The translations under genes and the position numbers were made by a program. The notes below the pieces were generated by a model. The model saw only the letters and a program-made list of their open reading frames with translations, was not told where the DNA came from and did no database searches. From contig NZ_JAUCBZ010000015.1 of NCBI RefSeq assembly GCF_034676545.1, positions 372,001 to 436,000 on the forward strand: 64,000 nt of DNA, given 5' to 3'. Positions 8,593 through 18,016 of this stretch are shown piece after piece. Numbering within the stretch: position 1 is the first letter of the stretch; the number at the start of each line of letters is the position of its first letter. Origin of the DNA: Pararhodobacter sp. (GTDB lineage: Bacteria; Pseudomonadota; Alphaproteobacteria; Rhodobacterales; Rhodobacteraceae).

Positions 8593-9267
8593 ATGCCGGA
8601 ACGGATCATGCCGGGACTGGGGCTGCGCGCCTTCTACGATCCCGGCCAACGCAATTGGGGTACCAGCCTCAGCCAGGACTTACGCCGCCTCTCGGTGATG
8701 GTGCAGGCCCGCGCCGCATCGCGCAGCACCCCGCTGCCGATCACCGGCAGCACCGGCCAGATCCTGATCGTGCCGGCTGCGGCGGGCGCCAATGCCAATG
8801 CCCTTGCACTTTGGGACGGAGAGGTCGGTGCAGAAGCTTGGGTGTTCCTCACCCCGCAAGAGGGCTGGCAGGTTTGGATCACCGATGAGGCGCGGTCTGT
8901 GCGTTTCTCCGGCGGAGCGTGGGTCGAGGTGCCGCGTCCGGGCATTGTGCCGATCCGCACACTTACGGGCACGACGCATGTTCTGGAATTGATCGACACC
9001 GGCAGCATTCTCGAGACCAGCGGGGCTTCCCCGGTGACCGTGACAATCCCTGCCGAGGCCGTGGTCGCCTTCGAGATCGGCACACTGATCAATGTCACAC
9101 AGGCGGGCAGCGGCGTGGCGACGATCACCGCCGGCGCGGGCGTCTCGCTAAACGGTGTCGTTGCCGGATCGGTCGCCCTCGATGGACCATGGTCCGGCGC
9201 CGCCCTTACCAAGCACGGTCCGGAGACTTGGGTCATTCAGGGTGCGTTGGCGGGAAGCGTGGCATGA
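8593..9267 (+). CDS. DUF2793-family phage protein
   Basis: A 224-residue protein starting MPERIMPGLGLRAFYDPG. Residues 20-110 carry the DUF2793 pattern (GLRAFYDPGQRNWGTSLSQDLRRLSV, NALALWDG, WVFLTPQEGWQVWITDE, GGAWVEV), known from tail or fibre proteins of alphaproteobacterial prophages. The C-terminal half is Thr/Gly/Val-rich beta repeat (ITAGAGVSLNGVVAGSVALDG), as in phage spike or fibre shafts. It overlaps the next gene by 4 bases (ATGA). Likely part of the host-recognition apparatus; exact role unknown. Confidence 0.8.
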   Translation: MPERIMPGLGLRAFYDPGQRNWGTSLSQDLRRLSVMVQARAASRSTPLPITGSTGQILIVPAAAGANANALALWDGEVGAEAWVFLTPQEGWQVWITDEARSVRFSGGAWVEVPRPGIVPIRTLTGTTHVLELIDTGSILETSGASPVTVTIPAEAVVAFEIGTLINVTQAGSGVATITAGAGVSLNGVVAGSVALDGPWSGAALTKHGPETWVIQGALAGSVA

Positions 9268-9542
9268 GCCTCCTGATGATGCGCGCCGCGATCTTCGCGC
9301 AAGGCAGCACCCTGAGCCCTCCGCCCCCGGACCTCTATGAGCCGCCCGCGGCAGACAGCATCCTTCTCGCGTTCAGCGGGGGACCCTTCGTCCCTCCAGA
9401 GAGCGATGCCATCACCCTCATATTTGGCGAAAACCCACCGCCGGGCCCCTACGCACCACCCAACGCGAGCAATATCACCCTCGTTGTCCCCGACATCGCG
9501 TTCGCCCCTCCGGTGAGCGACACAATCCTCCTGGAGTTTTGA
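9264..9542 (+). CDS. Proline-rich repeat protein of the tail-fibre cluster
   Basis: A 92-residue protein beginning MSLLMMRAAIF at the ATGA overlap. Most of it is four degenerate repeats of 17-21 residues built on [YF]xPPxxDxIxLxF (YEPPAADSILLAF, FVPPESDAITLIF, YAPPNASNITLVV, FAPPVSDTILLEF). Repeats of the type Y-x-PP-x-G/S-D-x-V/I-x-L-x-F occur in phage fibre and adhesin-like proteins, where they form small beta units. It sits between two fibre-like genes, with only 3 bases to the next start, so a structural role in the receptor-binding complex is likely. Confidence 0.65.
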   Translation: MSLLMMRAAIFAQGSTLSPPPPDLYEPPAADSILLAFSGGPFVPPESDAITLIFGENPPPGPYAPPNASNITLVVPDIAFAPPVSDTILLEF

Positions 9543-9545
9543 CAC

Positions 9546-10412
9546 ATGGCCCAATTCAAATGGCTGGCCCCGGCGCGCTGGGCCACAGCCGACAACGCCT
9601 TTAGCAATACCGAAGCTGATCTGGACCTGCTGACCAGCGGCGCCTCCAAGAGCTTCTTTGGCCCTTGCGGCATGCAATCCACGTTCGGTCGTCCGGGTGG
9701 CGGCGGCAGTGGGTCAAGTTTCCGGATCACCGCGGACAACACGCCCAGCGAGACCAACGAGATCCTCGCGGTCTTCCCCAACCCGGCCAACAACCAGACC
9801 AGCCAGTGTTTCTGTCGCACCCCCGCAACCTGGACCTCAACCCCGAACGGCAGCATCTTTGTCGCGCCCCAATCCTCGACCGTGGTGGTTCGCCGCAGGA
9901 ACACCAGTGGTGGCGAGGGCGATCTCGGGACCATCAATCTGGCGTCGCTCGGTCGCAACCGCTGGCCCATAAACGTCAGGCTGCGGGTGACCGGGACCGG
10001 AACCGTCAGCGTCTTCGCCAAAGCCTGGCCCATTGGCGAGCCCGAACCTGTCGGCTGGGATGTGACCACCACGTTCACCAGCACCAACGACACCGGCTTC
10101 TCGACCATCGGCCGCACCGGGACCGGGTTCCCCGCCTACATGTCGCATTTCTCGACCGGGACACATGGCGACAGCGCACCGCAACTTTATGGGGCCCTTT
10201 CGGGCATCGTACGCGCCGACGACACGCCGGTCTCGCGCCCCGTGGTGGCCGTCGCCCGCGGGGATCAGAAATATCTGTTTCATGGCCAGAGTGACGCCAG
10301 CGGGGCGTTCTCGCTGCCCGCCCTGATCGGTTTTGACTACACGGTCTTTGCCCTCGATCCCCTCGCCGGACCCTACAACGCCGCGGTCGTCGACAAGGTC
10401 GCTTTGATCTGA
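9546..10412 (+). CDS. Tail-fibre-like protein with C-terminal carboxypeptidase-regulatory-type domain
   Basis: A 288-residue protein. Residues 1-190 are beta-rich with aromatic and Asn/Thr patches (KWLAPARWATADNAFSNTEAD, GRNRWPINVRLRVTGTG), no catalytic motif. Residues about 215-288 form a CarboxypepD_reg/transthyretin-like fold: LSGIVRADDTPVSRPVVAV, HGQSDASGAFSLPAL, DYTVFALDP. Such domains end many Rhodobacteraceae phage fibre proteins. It follows the proline-repeat gene by 3 bases and is the last fibre-like gene before the lysis cassette. Probably part of the adsorption structure. Confidence 0.65.
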   Translation: MAQFKWLAPARWATADNAFSNTEADLDLLTSGASKSFFGPCGMQSTFGRPGGGGSGSSFRITADNTPSETNEILAVFPNPANNQTSQCFCRTPATWTSTPNGSIFVAPQSSTVVVRRRNTSGGEGDLGTINLASLGRNRWPINVRLRVTGTGTVSVFAKAWPIGEPEPVGWDVTTTFTSTNDTGFSTIGRTGTGFPAYMSHFSTGTHGDSAPQLYGALSGIVRADDTPVSRPVVAVARGDQKYLFHGQSDASGAFSLPALIGFDYTVFALDPLAGPYNAAVVDKVALI

Positions 10413-10577
10413 TCGCCAGCCCCACCTTCGCACAGCCATCCGAGGTTGGGCTCGTGTCACCGTATGGACCGCGCCCCAGCCCCGTAAAGCCAGCCCCAAA
10501 CACCACGAGAGCCACCGCCGTCGTCGTTCGCAACGCCGCCCGCATGTGTCTCGAGAATTCCCCATGAAAGAACCGAC

Positions 10578-10886
10578 ATGACGGATCGCACCACGCTTCT
10601 ACAGGAGGTTGGCCAGGCCCTTCGCGACAATGGCCTGACCGCTGCCATCACCGCACTGGTTGGGGGCAGTGTTGCCTTGCTGGCCTCCGCCACGCGCAAA
10701 GCGTTCACCAACGACGCCATGCTGGCACGCCTTGACCGCGAGTTGATCGCCGAGCGCCACCGCGTCGATCGCCAGCGCGCCGAGGACCGCAAGGGCGATG
10801 CCGACCGGCTGGAACGCATCGAGGCCGACATCCGCGCCATGCGCGATCTGATGTTCGAGGCGTTCCAGCGCGGCCGCACCGACTGA
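10578..10886 (+). CDS. Small phage membrane protein with coiled-coil tail
   Basis: A 102-residue protein: hydrophobic segment at residues 20-40 (GLTAAITALVGGSVALLAS), then a charged helix (RLDRELIAERHRVDRQRAEDRK, RLERIEADIRAMRDLM) with heptad character. It lies just upstream of the M15 endopeptidase and spanin genes, so a holin or other lysis-related membrane protein is possible, but a single-span protein with a long coiled coil is equally common in phage late regions. An AGGAGGTT further inside (10600) is not linked to a start. Confidence 0.5.
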   Translation: MTDRTTLLQEVGQALRDNGLTAAITALVGGSVALLASATRKAFTNDAMLARLDRELIAERHRVDRQRAEDRKGDADRLERIEADIRAMRDLMFEAFQRGRTD

Positions 10887-11003
10887 GCAGCGTGCAACTC
10901 TGACCAACCAACATACTCGCGGCGGCGGCCTTGCCCGACCGACCCCGAAGCCTGTGCCACCCCGTGGAGCAGGGCGGAACCCTTTTACATCTGGAGGATC
11001 ACG

Positions 11004-11678
11004 ATGACGACCCTGACCTACACCCATTGGCGCGACGTGCCGGAAACCACCTGGCACTGGCCCAGCTTCTCGCCGGCCGAGATCGCCTGCCGCGGCAGTG
11101 GCGCGATCAAGATCAAAACCGAGGCGATGGACATGTTGCAACGCCTTCGCAACCGGCTCGCCAAGCCGCTGATCGTGCTGTCCGCCTATCGCAGCCCCGA
11201 GCACAATCGCGCCGTCGGTGGCGCGCCGGCGTCCAAACACATGCAGGGCACCGCCTTTGACATTGCCATGGCGAACCATGATCCAATGGCGTTTGAGGCG
11301 GCGGCGCGTGAAGTCGGGTTCCTCGGCTTTGGCTTTTATCCGCGCTCGGGTTTCATGCATATCGACCTCGGCCCAGCGCGATCCTGGGGCGACCGCTTCC
11401 CGGTCCAGGCAACGGCGTTCATCGAGGAAACACCGCCCGCGCGCGAAGTGCTGGCCCAGAGCCGGACGCTGCGCGGCACCGGGGCTGCAGGCGTGGCGAC
11501 CGTCGGTGCGGCTGGGATCGAGGTCGCGCAGGAGGTCCTGGCCGAGACACAGGACGCGGTGCTGCCGCTTGTACCGTATCTAGAGACCCTGCGCTGGGTG
11601 TTCATCGCCGTGGCGCTGGGCGGGATTGCCGTCGCGGTCTGGGCACGGATCGATGATTGGACGCGAGGGCGGCGGTGA
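11004..11678 (+). CDS. Phage endolysin, M15 zinc D-Ala-D-Ala peptidase with membrane anchor
   Basis: A 224-residue protein preceded by TGGAGGA. Residues 15-130 form a peptidase M15A domain: SAYRSPEHNRAVGG, then the zinc motif S-K-H79-M-Q-G-T-A-F-D86, and FMHIDL with the third ligand H119. This enzyme class cuts peptide cross-links of peptidoglycan. Residues 130-190 are a linker; residues about 195-213 (WVFIAVALGGIAVAVWA) form a single membrane span, and the protein ends WTRGRR, so it is anchored to the inner membrane. The stop overlaps the next start (TGATG). A diverged copy of its C-terminus recurs at 22778-22912. Confidence 0.88.
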   Translation: MTTLTYTHWRDVPETTWHWPSFSPAEIACRGSGAIKIKTEAMDMLQRLRNRLAKPLIVLSAYRSPEHNRAVGGAPASKHMQGTAFDIAMANHDPMAFEAAAREVGFLGFGFYPRSGFMHIDLGPARSWGDRFPVQATAFIEETPPAREVLAQSRTLRGTGAAGVATVGAAGIEVAQEVLAETQDAVLPLVPYLETLRWVFIAVALGGIAVAVWARIDDWTRGRR

Positions 11679-11935
11679 TGTGGAGCAGCTTACTGGCCAG
11701 TATCCTCCCCCGGCCAAGGGCGCTTCGGGTAGCGACAATCGCTCTCGCTGCGCTCACGATCATCCTCTTCCTTCTCAATCTCCGCCGTATGGGCGAGCGC
11801 GCAGGCCGTGCCGCCGAGCGGATCAACATGCTGGAGCGTACCAATGCCATCCACCGCCAGATGCTGGACGCAGCCGCTCGCCGTCCTCGTGATCGGAGCG
11901 AGTTGGTTGATCGGCTGCGCAAAGGCGGGTTTTGA
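11678..11935 (+). CDS. Inner-membrane spanin-like protein
   Basis: An 85-residue protein starting one base inside the endolysin stop. Residues 14-34 form one membrane span (LRVATIALAALTIILFLL), followed by a charged coiled-coil-like helix (GERAGRAAERINMLERTNAI). Topology, position after the endolysin and, above all, the lipoprotein gene started inside it in another frame match the Rz/Rz1 pair of lambda. Spanins fuse inner and outer membranes in the last step of lysis. It is shorter than lambda Rz (153 aa), so the assignment rests on architecture. A homologue lies at 22912-23169. Confidence 0.65.
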   Translation: MWSSLLASILPRPRALRVATIALAALTIILFLLNLRRMGERAGRAAERINMLERTNAIHRQMLDAAARRPRDRSELVDRLRKGGF

Positions 11936-12101
11936 CGCCCCGCCCAGCGCCTGCCCGCCGGTCGTGGAGTACAGTCGAGCCGAACAGGCGAGCGTGGCGG
12001 ACGAGATAGCTAGGCTGCCGGAAGGCGCACTGATCATAGGTTGGCACGCAGATTACGCAGTGCTGCGCGAGCAGGCGCGAGCGTGTCATCGGCCCCTGTG
12101 A
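11844..12101 (+). CDS. Outer-membrane spanin-like lipoprotein, overlapping frame
   Basis: An 85-residue lipoprotein whose start lies 92 bases before the end of the inner-spanin gene, in a different frame. Signal MPSTARCWTQPLAVLVIG, lipobox WLIG-C25, then a mature part with PPSACPPVVEYSRAEQ and a conserved tail (LPEGALIIGWHADYAVLREQARAC). The nested layout and small lipoprotein are typical of Rz1. The homologue at 23078 keeps the same Cys25, CPPVV, YSREEQ and LPEGA motifs, which supports real coding in both overlapping frames. Confidence 0.65.
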   Translation: MPSTARCWTQPLAVLVIGASWLIGCAKAGFDAPPSACPPVVEYSRAEQASVADEIARLPEGALIIGWHADYAVLREQARACHRPL

Positions 12102-12177
12102 GCCCGTCGAGATAGGACTGGACTGTGCACCCCAGTCACGCCTGTTGTCACTGTAACTGCCACTAGGAGCCCAAGCC

Positions 12178-12378
12178 ATGCCCCCCAAATACCCCGATTT
12201 AACGGTCGAAGTAACCGGCCATGACGGCAACGCCTTTGTCATTCTCGGTCGCTGTCGCCACGCCGCACAGCAGGCCGACCTTAACGATGACCAGATTTCC
12301 GCCTTTATGGCCGAGGCCATGGCGGACGGCTATGATCACCTGCTGCAAACCGCAATGCTCTGGTTCAATTGCGTCTGA
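12178..12378 (+). CDS. Conserved small protein of mobile elements
   Basis: A 66-residue protein, MPPKYPDLTVEVTGHDGNAF, then VILGRCRHAAQQADLNDDQI and DGYDHLLQTAMLWF. The pattern V.L.G.DGNAF.I.G......R.AG......I..F...A...DYDHLL.T...W is a small protein I know from many plasmids, phages and actinobacteria; its function is not established. GGAGCCC-like sequence precedes the ATG. It is the last phage-side gene before the catabolic cluster. Confidence 0.7.
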   Translation: MPPKYPDLTVEVTGHDGNAFVILGRCRHAAQQADLNDDQISAFMAEAMADGYDHLLQTAMLWFNCV

Positions 12379-12499
12379 CAAGAACCGGGCTTATTCCTCA
12401 GAACCCACCATCTGCTGCTCTAGGGTCAGGATGTGGGATCGCCCGGCGCGTGTCGCGAGAGCGCAGCGGCCCGTTGTCGACCATGCGGCGAAACGGCAA

Positions 12500-13846
<1,347 letters not shown>

Positions 13847-13847
13847 G

Positions 13848-14552
13848 TCAGACCTGCGCGGTCAGCGCAGAAATCGCGGCATCGCGCGACTCCAGCATGA
13901 GTGTCTTGGCCAACGCCCCCGCCCGCGGCCCATCGCCCTGTGCCATGAGGTCAACCAACTCGGACCAAACCTGCGCCGAGCGTTGCCGCCGCGCGACGCT
14001 TGCCAGCCCGAGCCGGGTGTAGCGCAGCGTCTGACGGGCCAATGACAGCAGCATTTCCGAAAGCCGTCTGTTGGGCGTGGCCGAAATCAACATGACCGAC
14101 AACTGGTGGCTGAGCCGGGCAAACTCAGGCCCGCCATCAAGGCTGGCGGCCACAGCCCGCATCTGGGTCGTGATGGCAGCAGCCTGCTCCAGTAACGCGT
14201 CGGGCATCTCTGCGCAAAGCCGCTCCGTCGAGACGCCGATCAGCGCTGCGCGAATTTCGAAGATGTCGGCAACCTCCTGCACAGTCAGTTGCGTGACCTG
14301 CGCGCCCTTGTTGGGCAGGATCCGGACCACGCCGTCCATTTCGAGGATGCGCAGCGCCTCGCGCACCGGGCCACGGCTGACCTGATAGGCGTCGGAAAGG
14401 TCTTGTTCGCGCAGGGGTTCGCCGGGTTGGTAGGCCCCATCCAAGATATCCTGCCCGATCCGATTCGCGATCTGCTCAGGCAGGGTCAGCGGGCGCATCC
14501 GGGCGCGTTCAAGGCGCGGCAGAGCGGATTGGTAAATTTGGTCACCAGGCAT
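13848..14552 (-). CDS. GntR-family regulator, FCD ligand domain
   Basis: A 234-residue protein; the ATG at 14552 is preferred over upstream in-frame codons because residues before it are low-complexity. Residues 20-90 form a GntR winged HTH (LPEQIANRIGQDILDGAYQPGE, then VSRGPVREALRILEMDGVV); residues 100-225 are an all-helical FCD domain (EIRAALIGVSTERLCAEM, SHQLSVMLI) that usually binds an organic acid. It lies between the biotin carrier and biotin carboxylase genes and probably controls the divergent carboxylase operons from the palindrome at 14855-14868. Confidence 0.88.
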   Translation of the reverse strand: MPGDQIYQSALPRLERARMRPLTLPEQIANRIGQDILDGAYQPGEPLREQDLSDAYQVSRGPVREALRILEMDGVVRILPNKGAQVTQLTVQEVADIFEIRAALIGVSTERLCAEMPDALLEQAAAITTQMRAVAASLDGGPEFARLSHQLSVMLISATPNRRLSEMLLSLARQTLRYTRLGLASVARRQRSAQVWSELVDLMAQGDGPRAGALAKTLMLESRDAAISALTAQV

Positions 14553-14583
14553 GGCGCATCCCTTCGAATCGGGCGTAATCGTA

Positions 14584-14808
14584 TCAGTCGCGGGTGAGCG
14601 TGGCGAGCAACTGCCCCTCGCGAACCACCTCGCCCTCGGCCACATGCAGCGCGACAAGCTTCGCGGCGCAAGGGCTTTCGACCGGTATCTCCATCTTCAT
14701 CGATTCCAGGATCAAGATTGGGTCGCCCTCGGCCAGGGCCTCACCGGGCGTTGCGGTCAGCTTCCAGACCGCGCCTGCCAGATCGGCCTCTACTCTTAGT
14801 TCCACCAT
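14584..14808 (-). CDS. Biotin carboxyl carrier protein (stand-alone)
   Basis: A 74-residue protein that is only a biotinyl/lipoyl domain: beta sandwich with the biotinylation motif ESMKMEIP (lysine at about residue 38) and paired glycine turns (AEGDPILIL, AEGEVVREGQ). It carries CO2 from the biotin carboxylase at 12500 to the carboxyltransferase at 14930. Minimal separate carriers of 70-80 residues are known in three-part acyl-CoA carboxylases and decarboxylases. First gene of the leftward operon, its promoter shared with the rightward operon. Confidence 0.92.
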   Translation of the reverse strand: MVELRVEADLAGAVWKLTATPGEALAEGDPILILESMKMEIPVESPCAAKLVALHVAEGEVVREGQLLATLTRD

Positions 14809-14854
14809 TTCGCCCTCCTCGCGTCAATGCAGGGAGTCTTGCCAATTATTGTAC

Positions 14855-14868
14855 GATTGTCAACAATC
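14855..14868. promoter_or_regulatory. Candidate GntR/FCD operator
   Basis: GATTGT-CA-ACAATC: perfect 6-bp inverted arms with a 2-bp spacer, in the divergent promoter region between the biotin carrier gene and the carboxyltransferase gene. The core TTGTCAACAA fits the AT-rich T.GT..AC.A operators typical of FadR/FCD-type GntR regulators, and such a regulator is encoded next door. It overlaps the left edge of the predicted rightward promoter. Confidence 0.55.
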
Positions 14869-14871
14869 CTA

Positions 14872-14899
14872 TTGACAGCAATAACCACGCGCCTCTAGC
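14872..14899 (+). promoter_or_regulatory. Candidate promoter of the rightward catabolic operon
   Basis: TTGACA at 14872-14877 matches the -35 consensus; TCTAGC 16 bases further is a weak -10. It lies 4 bases right of the GATTGT palindrome, so a bound regulator would block RNA polymerase. The first gene's ATG follows at 14930 behind a purine-rich ribosome-binding site (GAGGGGGGAG). Confidence 0.45.
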
Positions 14900-14929
14900 G
14901 TGAGAGAGCCTGAACGAGGGGGGAGTCCG

Positions 14930-16481
14930 ATGTCTTGGCAACCTGAAGTCGATGAAATTGCACGCCGGCGCGCGATCGCCGAGGCGATGGGAGGCGAGCA
15001 GGCTATTGCGAAACTGCACGCCAAGGGCCGCCTTAGCGTGCGCGAACGGATCGATGCGCTGCTCGATCCCGGCAGTTTTGTCGAGATCGGCGCCCTGACC
15101 GGGCAGGCCCGCTACGATGAGACTGGCGAACTGGTCGCCCTGACGCCCGCCAATGCCCTCATCGGAACGGGCCGGATCGACGGGCGCAAGGTTGTGGTTT
15201 TGGCCGACGATTTCAGCATCCGTGGCGGGTCATCCGAGGCGACGATCTCGGAAAAATGGATCTATGCCGAGCGTCTGGCGCTGGAATACCGCCTGCCCCT
15301 TGTTCGGTTGGTCGACACGGCCGGGGGTTCGGTCAAGCTCTTGGACAAGGATCAGGCGACCAAGCTACCTGGCTATCCAACATGGCCCCATGCGCAGATG
15401 ATGGGCGAGGTGCCGATGGTCGGCGTGGCGCTGGGAGCCTGCGCCGGGCTGGGGGCCATCAAGGTCTGTGGCGGCCATTTCTCGGTCATGGTCAAGGAGC
15501 AAGCGCAGGTCTTTGCCGCAGGTCCCTTTGTTGTCAAGGAGGGGATCGGGGTCGAGGTCGACAAGGAGTCGCTGGGTGGCGCCTCGATGCACGCGCGTGG
15601 TTCGGGACTCGTGGACAACGAGGCCGAGGACGAGGCCGACGCCCTCGCCCAAACGCGCCGGTTCTTGTCGTATCTGCCGGCCTCAGCCCACGACCTGCCG
15701 CCCGTCACCGAATGCGACGACCCCGCCGACCGGCGCGATGAGTGGCTCTTGTCCGCCATCCCGCGCGAGCGCCGGCGCGTCTACGACCCGCGGAAAATCA
15801 TCCGCGCAATCGTGGATCGGGACAGTTTCTTCGAGATCGGACGGTATTCCGGGCGGTCCTCGGTCACCGGCTTTGCGCGTATCATGGGACACCCGGTGGG
15901 AATCCTGGCAAATGACCCGGCCCATGGCGGCGGGGGGGATGACGGTGAAATCCTCGATCAAGATCGAGAGTTTCGTGGACCTGTGCGACACCTTTCACAT
16001 CCCGGTTGTGTCGCTGTTCGATCAGCCCGGCATCATGATCGGCCCCGATGCCGAAGCCCAGGGGACAATCCGGTTCGCCATGCGCGCACTCGCCGCCATC
16101 GAGCAAAGCCGCGTCCCGTGGTGCACCATCGTCGTGCGTCGAGCGTACGGCGTTGCCGGTGCTGCACATGGGCGACAAGGGGGAATTAACTTGCGGTATG
16201 CTTGGCCCTCGGCCAACTGGGGCTCGATCCCGCTGGAGGGGGGCGTGTTGGCGGCCTTCAAGCGCGAGATCGACGAAAGCGATGATCCAGCGGCAGCCCG
16301 TCAGGCACTGGAAGACAAGTACCGTGCTCTGACCTCACCCTTTCGCACCGCCGAACGGTTCGGGATCCTCGACATCATCGACCCGCGTGACACGCGTCCC
16401 CTGCTGGCCGACTGGGTTGAGGGGGCTGCCCGCCTTCTCCCCGATTTGCGGGGCGTGGCCACCCGACCGATGCGGCGCTGA
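14930..16481 (+). pseudogene. Acyl-CoA carboxylase carboxyltransferase (beta) subunit, frameshifted
   Basis: Starts MSWQPEVDEIARRRAIAEAMGG behind GAGGGGGGAG. Residues 1-330 show the PccB/MccB-type carboxyltransferase N-domain: KLHAKGRLSVRERIDALLD, VVLADDFSIRGGS, RLVDTAGGSVKLLD, GACAGLGAIKVCGGHFSVM. The C-domain (FVDLCDTFHIPVVSLFDQPG, NLRYAWPSANWGSIPLEGG) continues in another frame to 16481. The break falls in the G7 run near 15932-15939; one fewer G would restore about 517 residues, normal length for the family. Either a base-calling error in a homopolymer or a real inactivation. It would transfer CO2 from biotin to the acyl-CoA substrate; first gene of the rightward operon. Confidence 0.88.
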
Positions 16482-16492
16482 AGGGGGCTGGC

Positions 16493-18016
16493 ATGGTGCG
16501 GATCATCGCCGGATATGAATATGACTGGGCCGCCGTGCAGTTTCGCGACCTGCCGTCGCTGATCTTCGGCGACGAGGTGTTCACCTACGCCCAAATCGAC
16601 GGCCGGGCAAACCGGCTGGCCCATGCCTTGATCGGGCTTGGGCTGAAACCAGGCGCGCGGGTGGCTGTTTTACTGAACAATTCGGTCGCGAGTCTTGAGA
16701 CCGTGATCGGCGTGGCCAAGGCTGGGCTGGTGTTCGTCGCCCTGAACGCCCGCCATGCCGGGCCCGAACATTCCGCGATCCTGGCCGATTGCGGGGCTGA
16801 GGCGGTGATCGCCGGGCCGGAGTTTGAAGCCCTTGCTTCAGTGCTGGGCAGCCATGGCCCGCTCATCGGTATTGGCTGGGGCGATATGCGATACGACCAG
16901 CTGTTGGCCTCCCAGCCCGACCATCCGCCGCGGATAGAGATTGACGAGGATGCGCTGGTGCGCATCGCCTATACCTCGGGCACCACGGGTCAGCCGAAGG
17001 GTATCGCCTATAGCGCCCGTCGGCTGAAGGCACGCTACGATAACTTCTTCGCCGCGCTCGAATACCGGCTCGGACCGCAGGACAGCATGATCCATGTCGG
17101 CCCGCTGACGCATGCCGCCGGCAATTACTTGCTGCCTTACTACTTGCGCGGAGCGCGGAACGTGATCCTGCCCCGCTTCGACCCTGATCTGCTGCTGCGC
17201 ACGGTCGAAGCGCAGCGGATCACCCATCTCTTTTTGGTGCCCACAATGTTGATCCGTGTGCTGGATCATCTGGATACGGGCGCCACTTATGACCTTTCGT
17301 CGCTGTCGATCATCAACTACGGCACCGCGCCCACCCCTGTCCCGGTGATCAGCCGCGCGCTGGATCGCTTTGGCCCGATCCTGCGCCAGCATTTTGGCAT
17401 GTCGGAATGCCCGCAGCCGCTGACACTGCTCTACCCGCAAGACCATTTGCACCCCGCCAGGCTGGCGTCCTGCGGGCGGCCGACGCTGAACCTGCGGATC
17501 GAGGTGCACGGCACGGACGGCCGCAGCCTGCCCTCGGGCGAAGTCGGCGAAATTGCGATCGCGGCTCAGGGCGTGGCCGATGTGGCCTACTGGCGCCGCC
17601 CAGATCTGAAGGCAGAGGCGGTGCGGAACGGCTGGCTGATGACAGGCGATCTGGGGCGGTTCGACGACGACGGCTTTCTTTACATCGTCGGCCGCAACAA
17701 GGAGATGATCATCTCGGGCGGGTTCAACATCTATGCGCGCGAGGTCGAGGACGCGCTGTTCCGCCTGCCCGGCGTCGCCGATGCAGCGGTGTTCGGCATT
17801 CCGGATCCGGAATGGGGTGAGGTCGTGGTGGCCGCGGTGGTGCACCGCTCCGGTGCGGTCCAGGACTTGGCCGCACTGGGCAATCTGATCGCGGGCTACA
17901 AGAAACCCCGTCGGGTCCTGACGTTGAACGAATTGCCACGCAACCTGGCGGGCAAGGTAGACAAAGGCGCATTGCGAGCGCTGGCACAACAATCCATGGG
18001 AGGAGAACCAAAATGA
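16493..18016 (+). CDS. Acyl-CoA ligase (class I adenylate-forming enzyme)
   Basis: A 507-residue protein of normal length. Adenylation core motifs: YTSGTTGQPKGIAYS (P-loop, residues about 160-174), YGTAPTPVP, HFGMSECPQ, and GWLMTGDLGRFDDDGFLYIVGR (A7/A8) with GGFNIYAREVEDAL; C-terminal PRNLAGKVDK holds the catalytic lysine (A10). It activates a carboxylic acid to its CoA thioester via an acyl-AMP. Second gene of the rightward operon, 11 bases after the carboxyltransferase, overlapping the TRAP binding-protein gene by 4 bases: uptake and activation of the same compound is the simplest reading. Confidence 0.92.
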   Translation: MVRIIAGYEYDWAAVQFRDLPSLIFGDEVFTYAQIDGRANRLAHALIGLGLKPGARVAVLLNNSVASLETVIGVAKAGLVFVALNARHAGPEHSAILADCGAEAVIAGPEFEALASVLGSHGPLIGIGWGDMRYDQLLASQPDHPPRIEIDEDALVRIAYTSGTTGQPKGIAYSARRLKARYDNFFAALEYRLGPQDSMIHVGPLTHAAGNYLLPYYLRGARNVILPRFDPDLLLRTVEAQRITHLFLVPTMLIRVLDHLDTGATYDLSSLSIINYGTAPTPVPVISRALDRFGPILRQHFGMSECPQPLTLLYPQDHLHPARLASCGRPTLNLRIEVHGTDGRSLPSGEVGEIAIAAQGVADVAYWRRPDLKAEAVRNGWLMTGDLGRFDDDGFLYIVGRNKEMIISGGFNIYAREVEDALFRLPGVADAAVFGIPDPEWGEVVVAAVVHRSGAVQDLAALGNLIAGYKKPRRVLTLNELPRNLAGKVDKGALRALAQQSMGGEPK

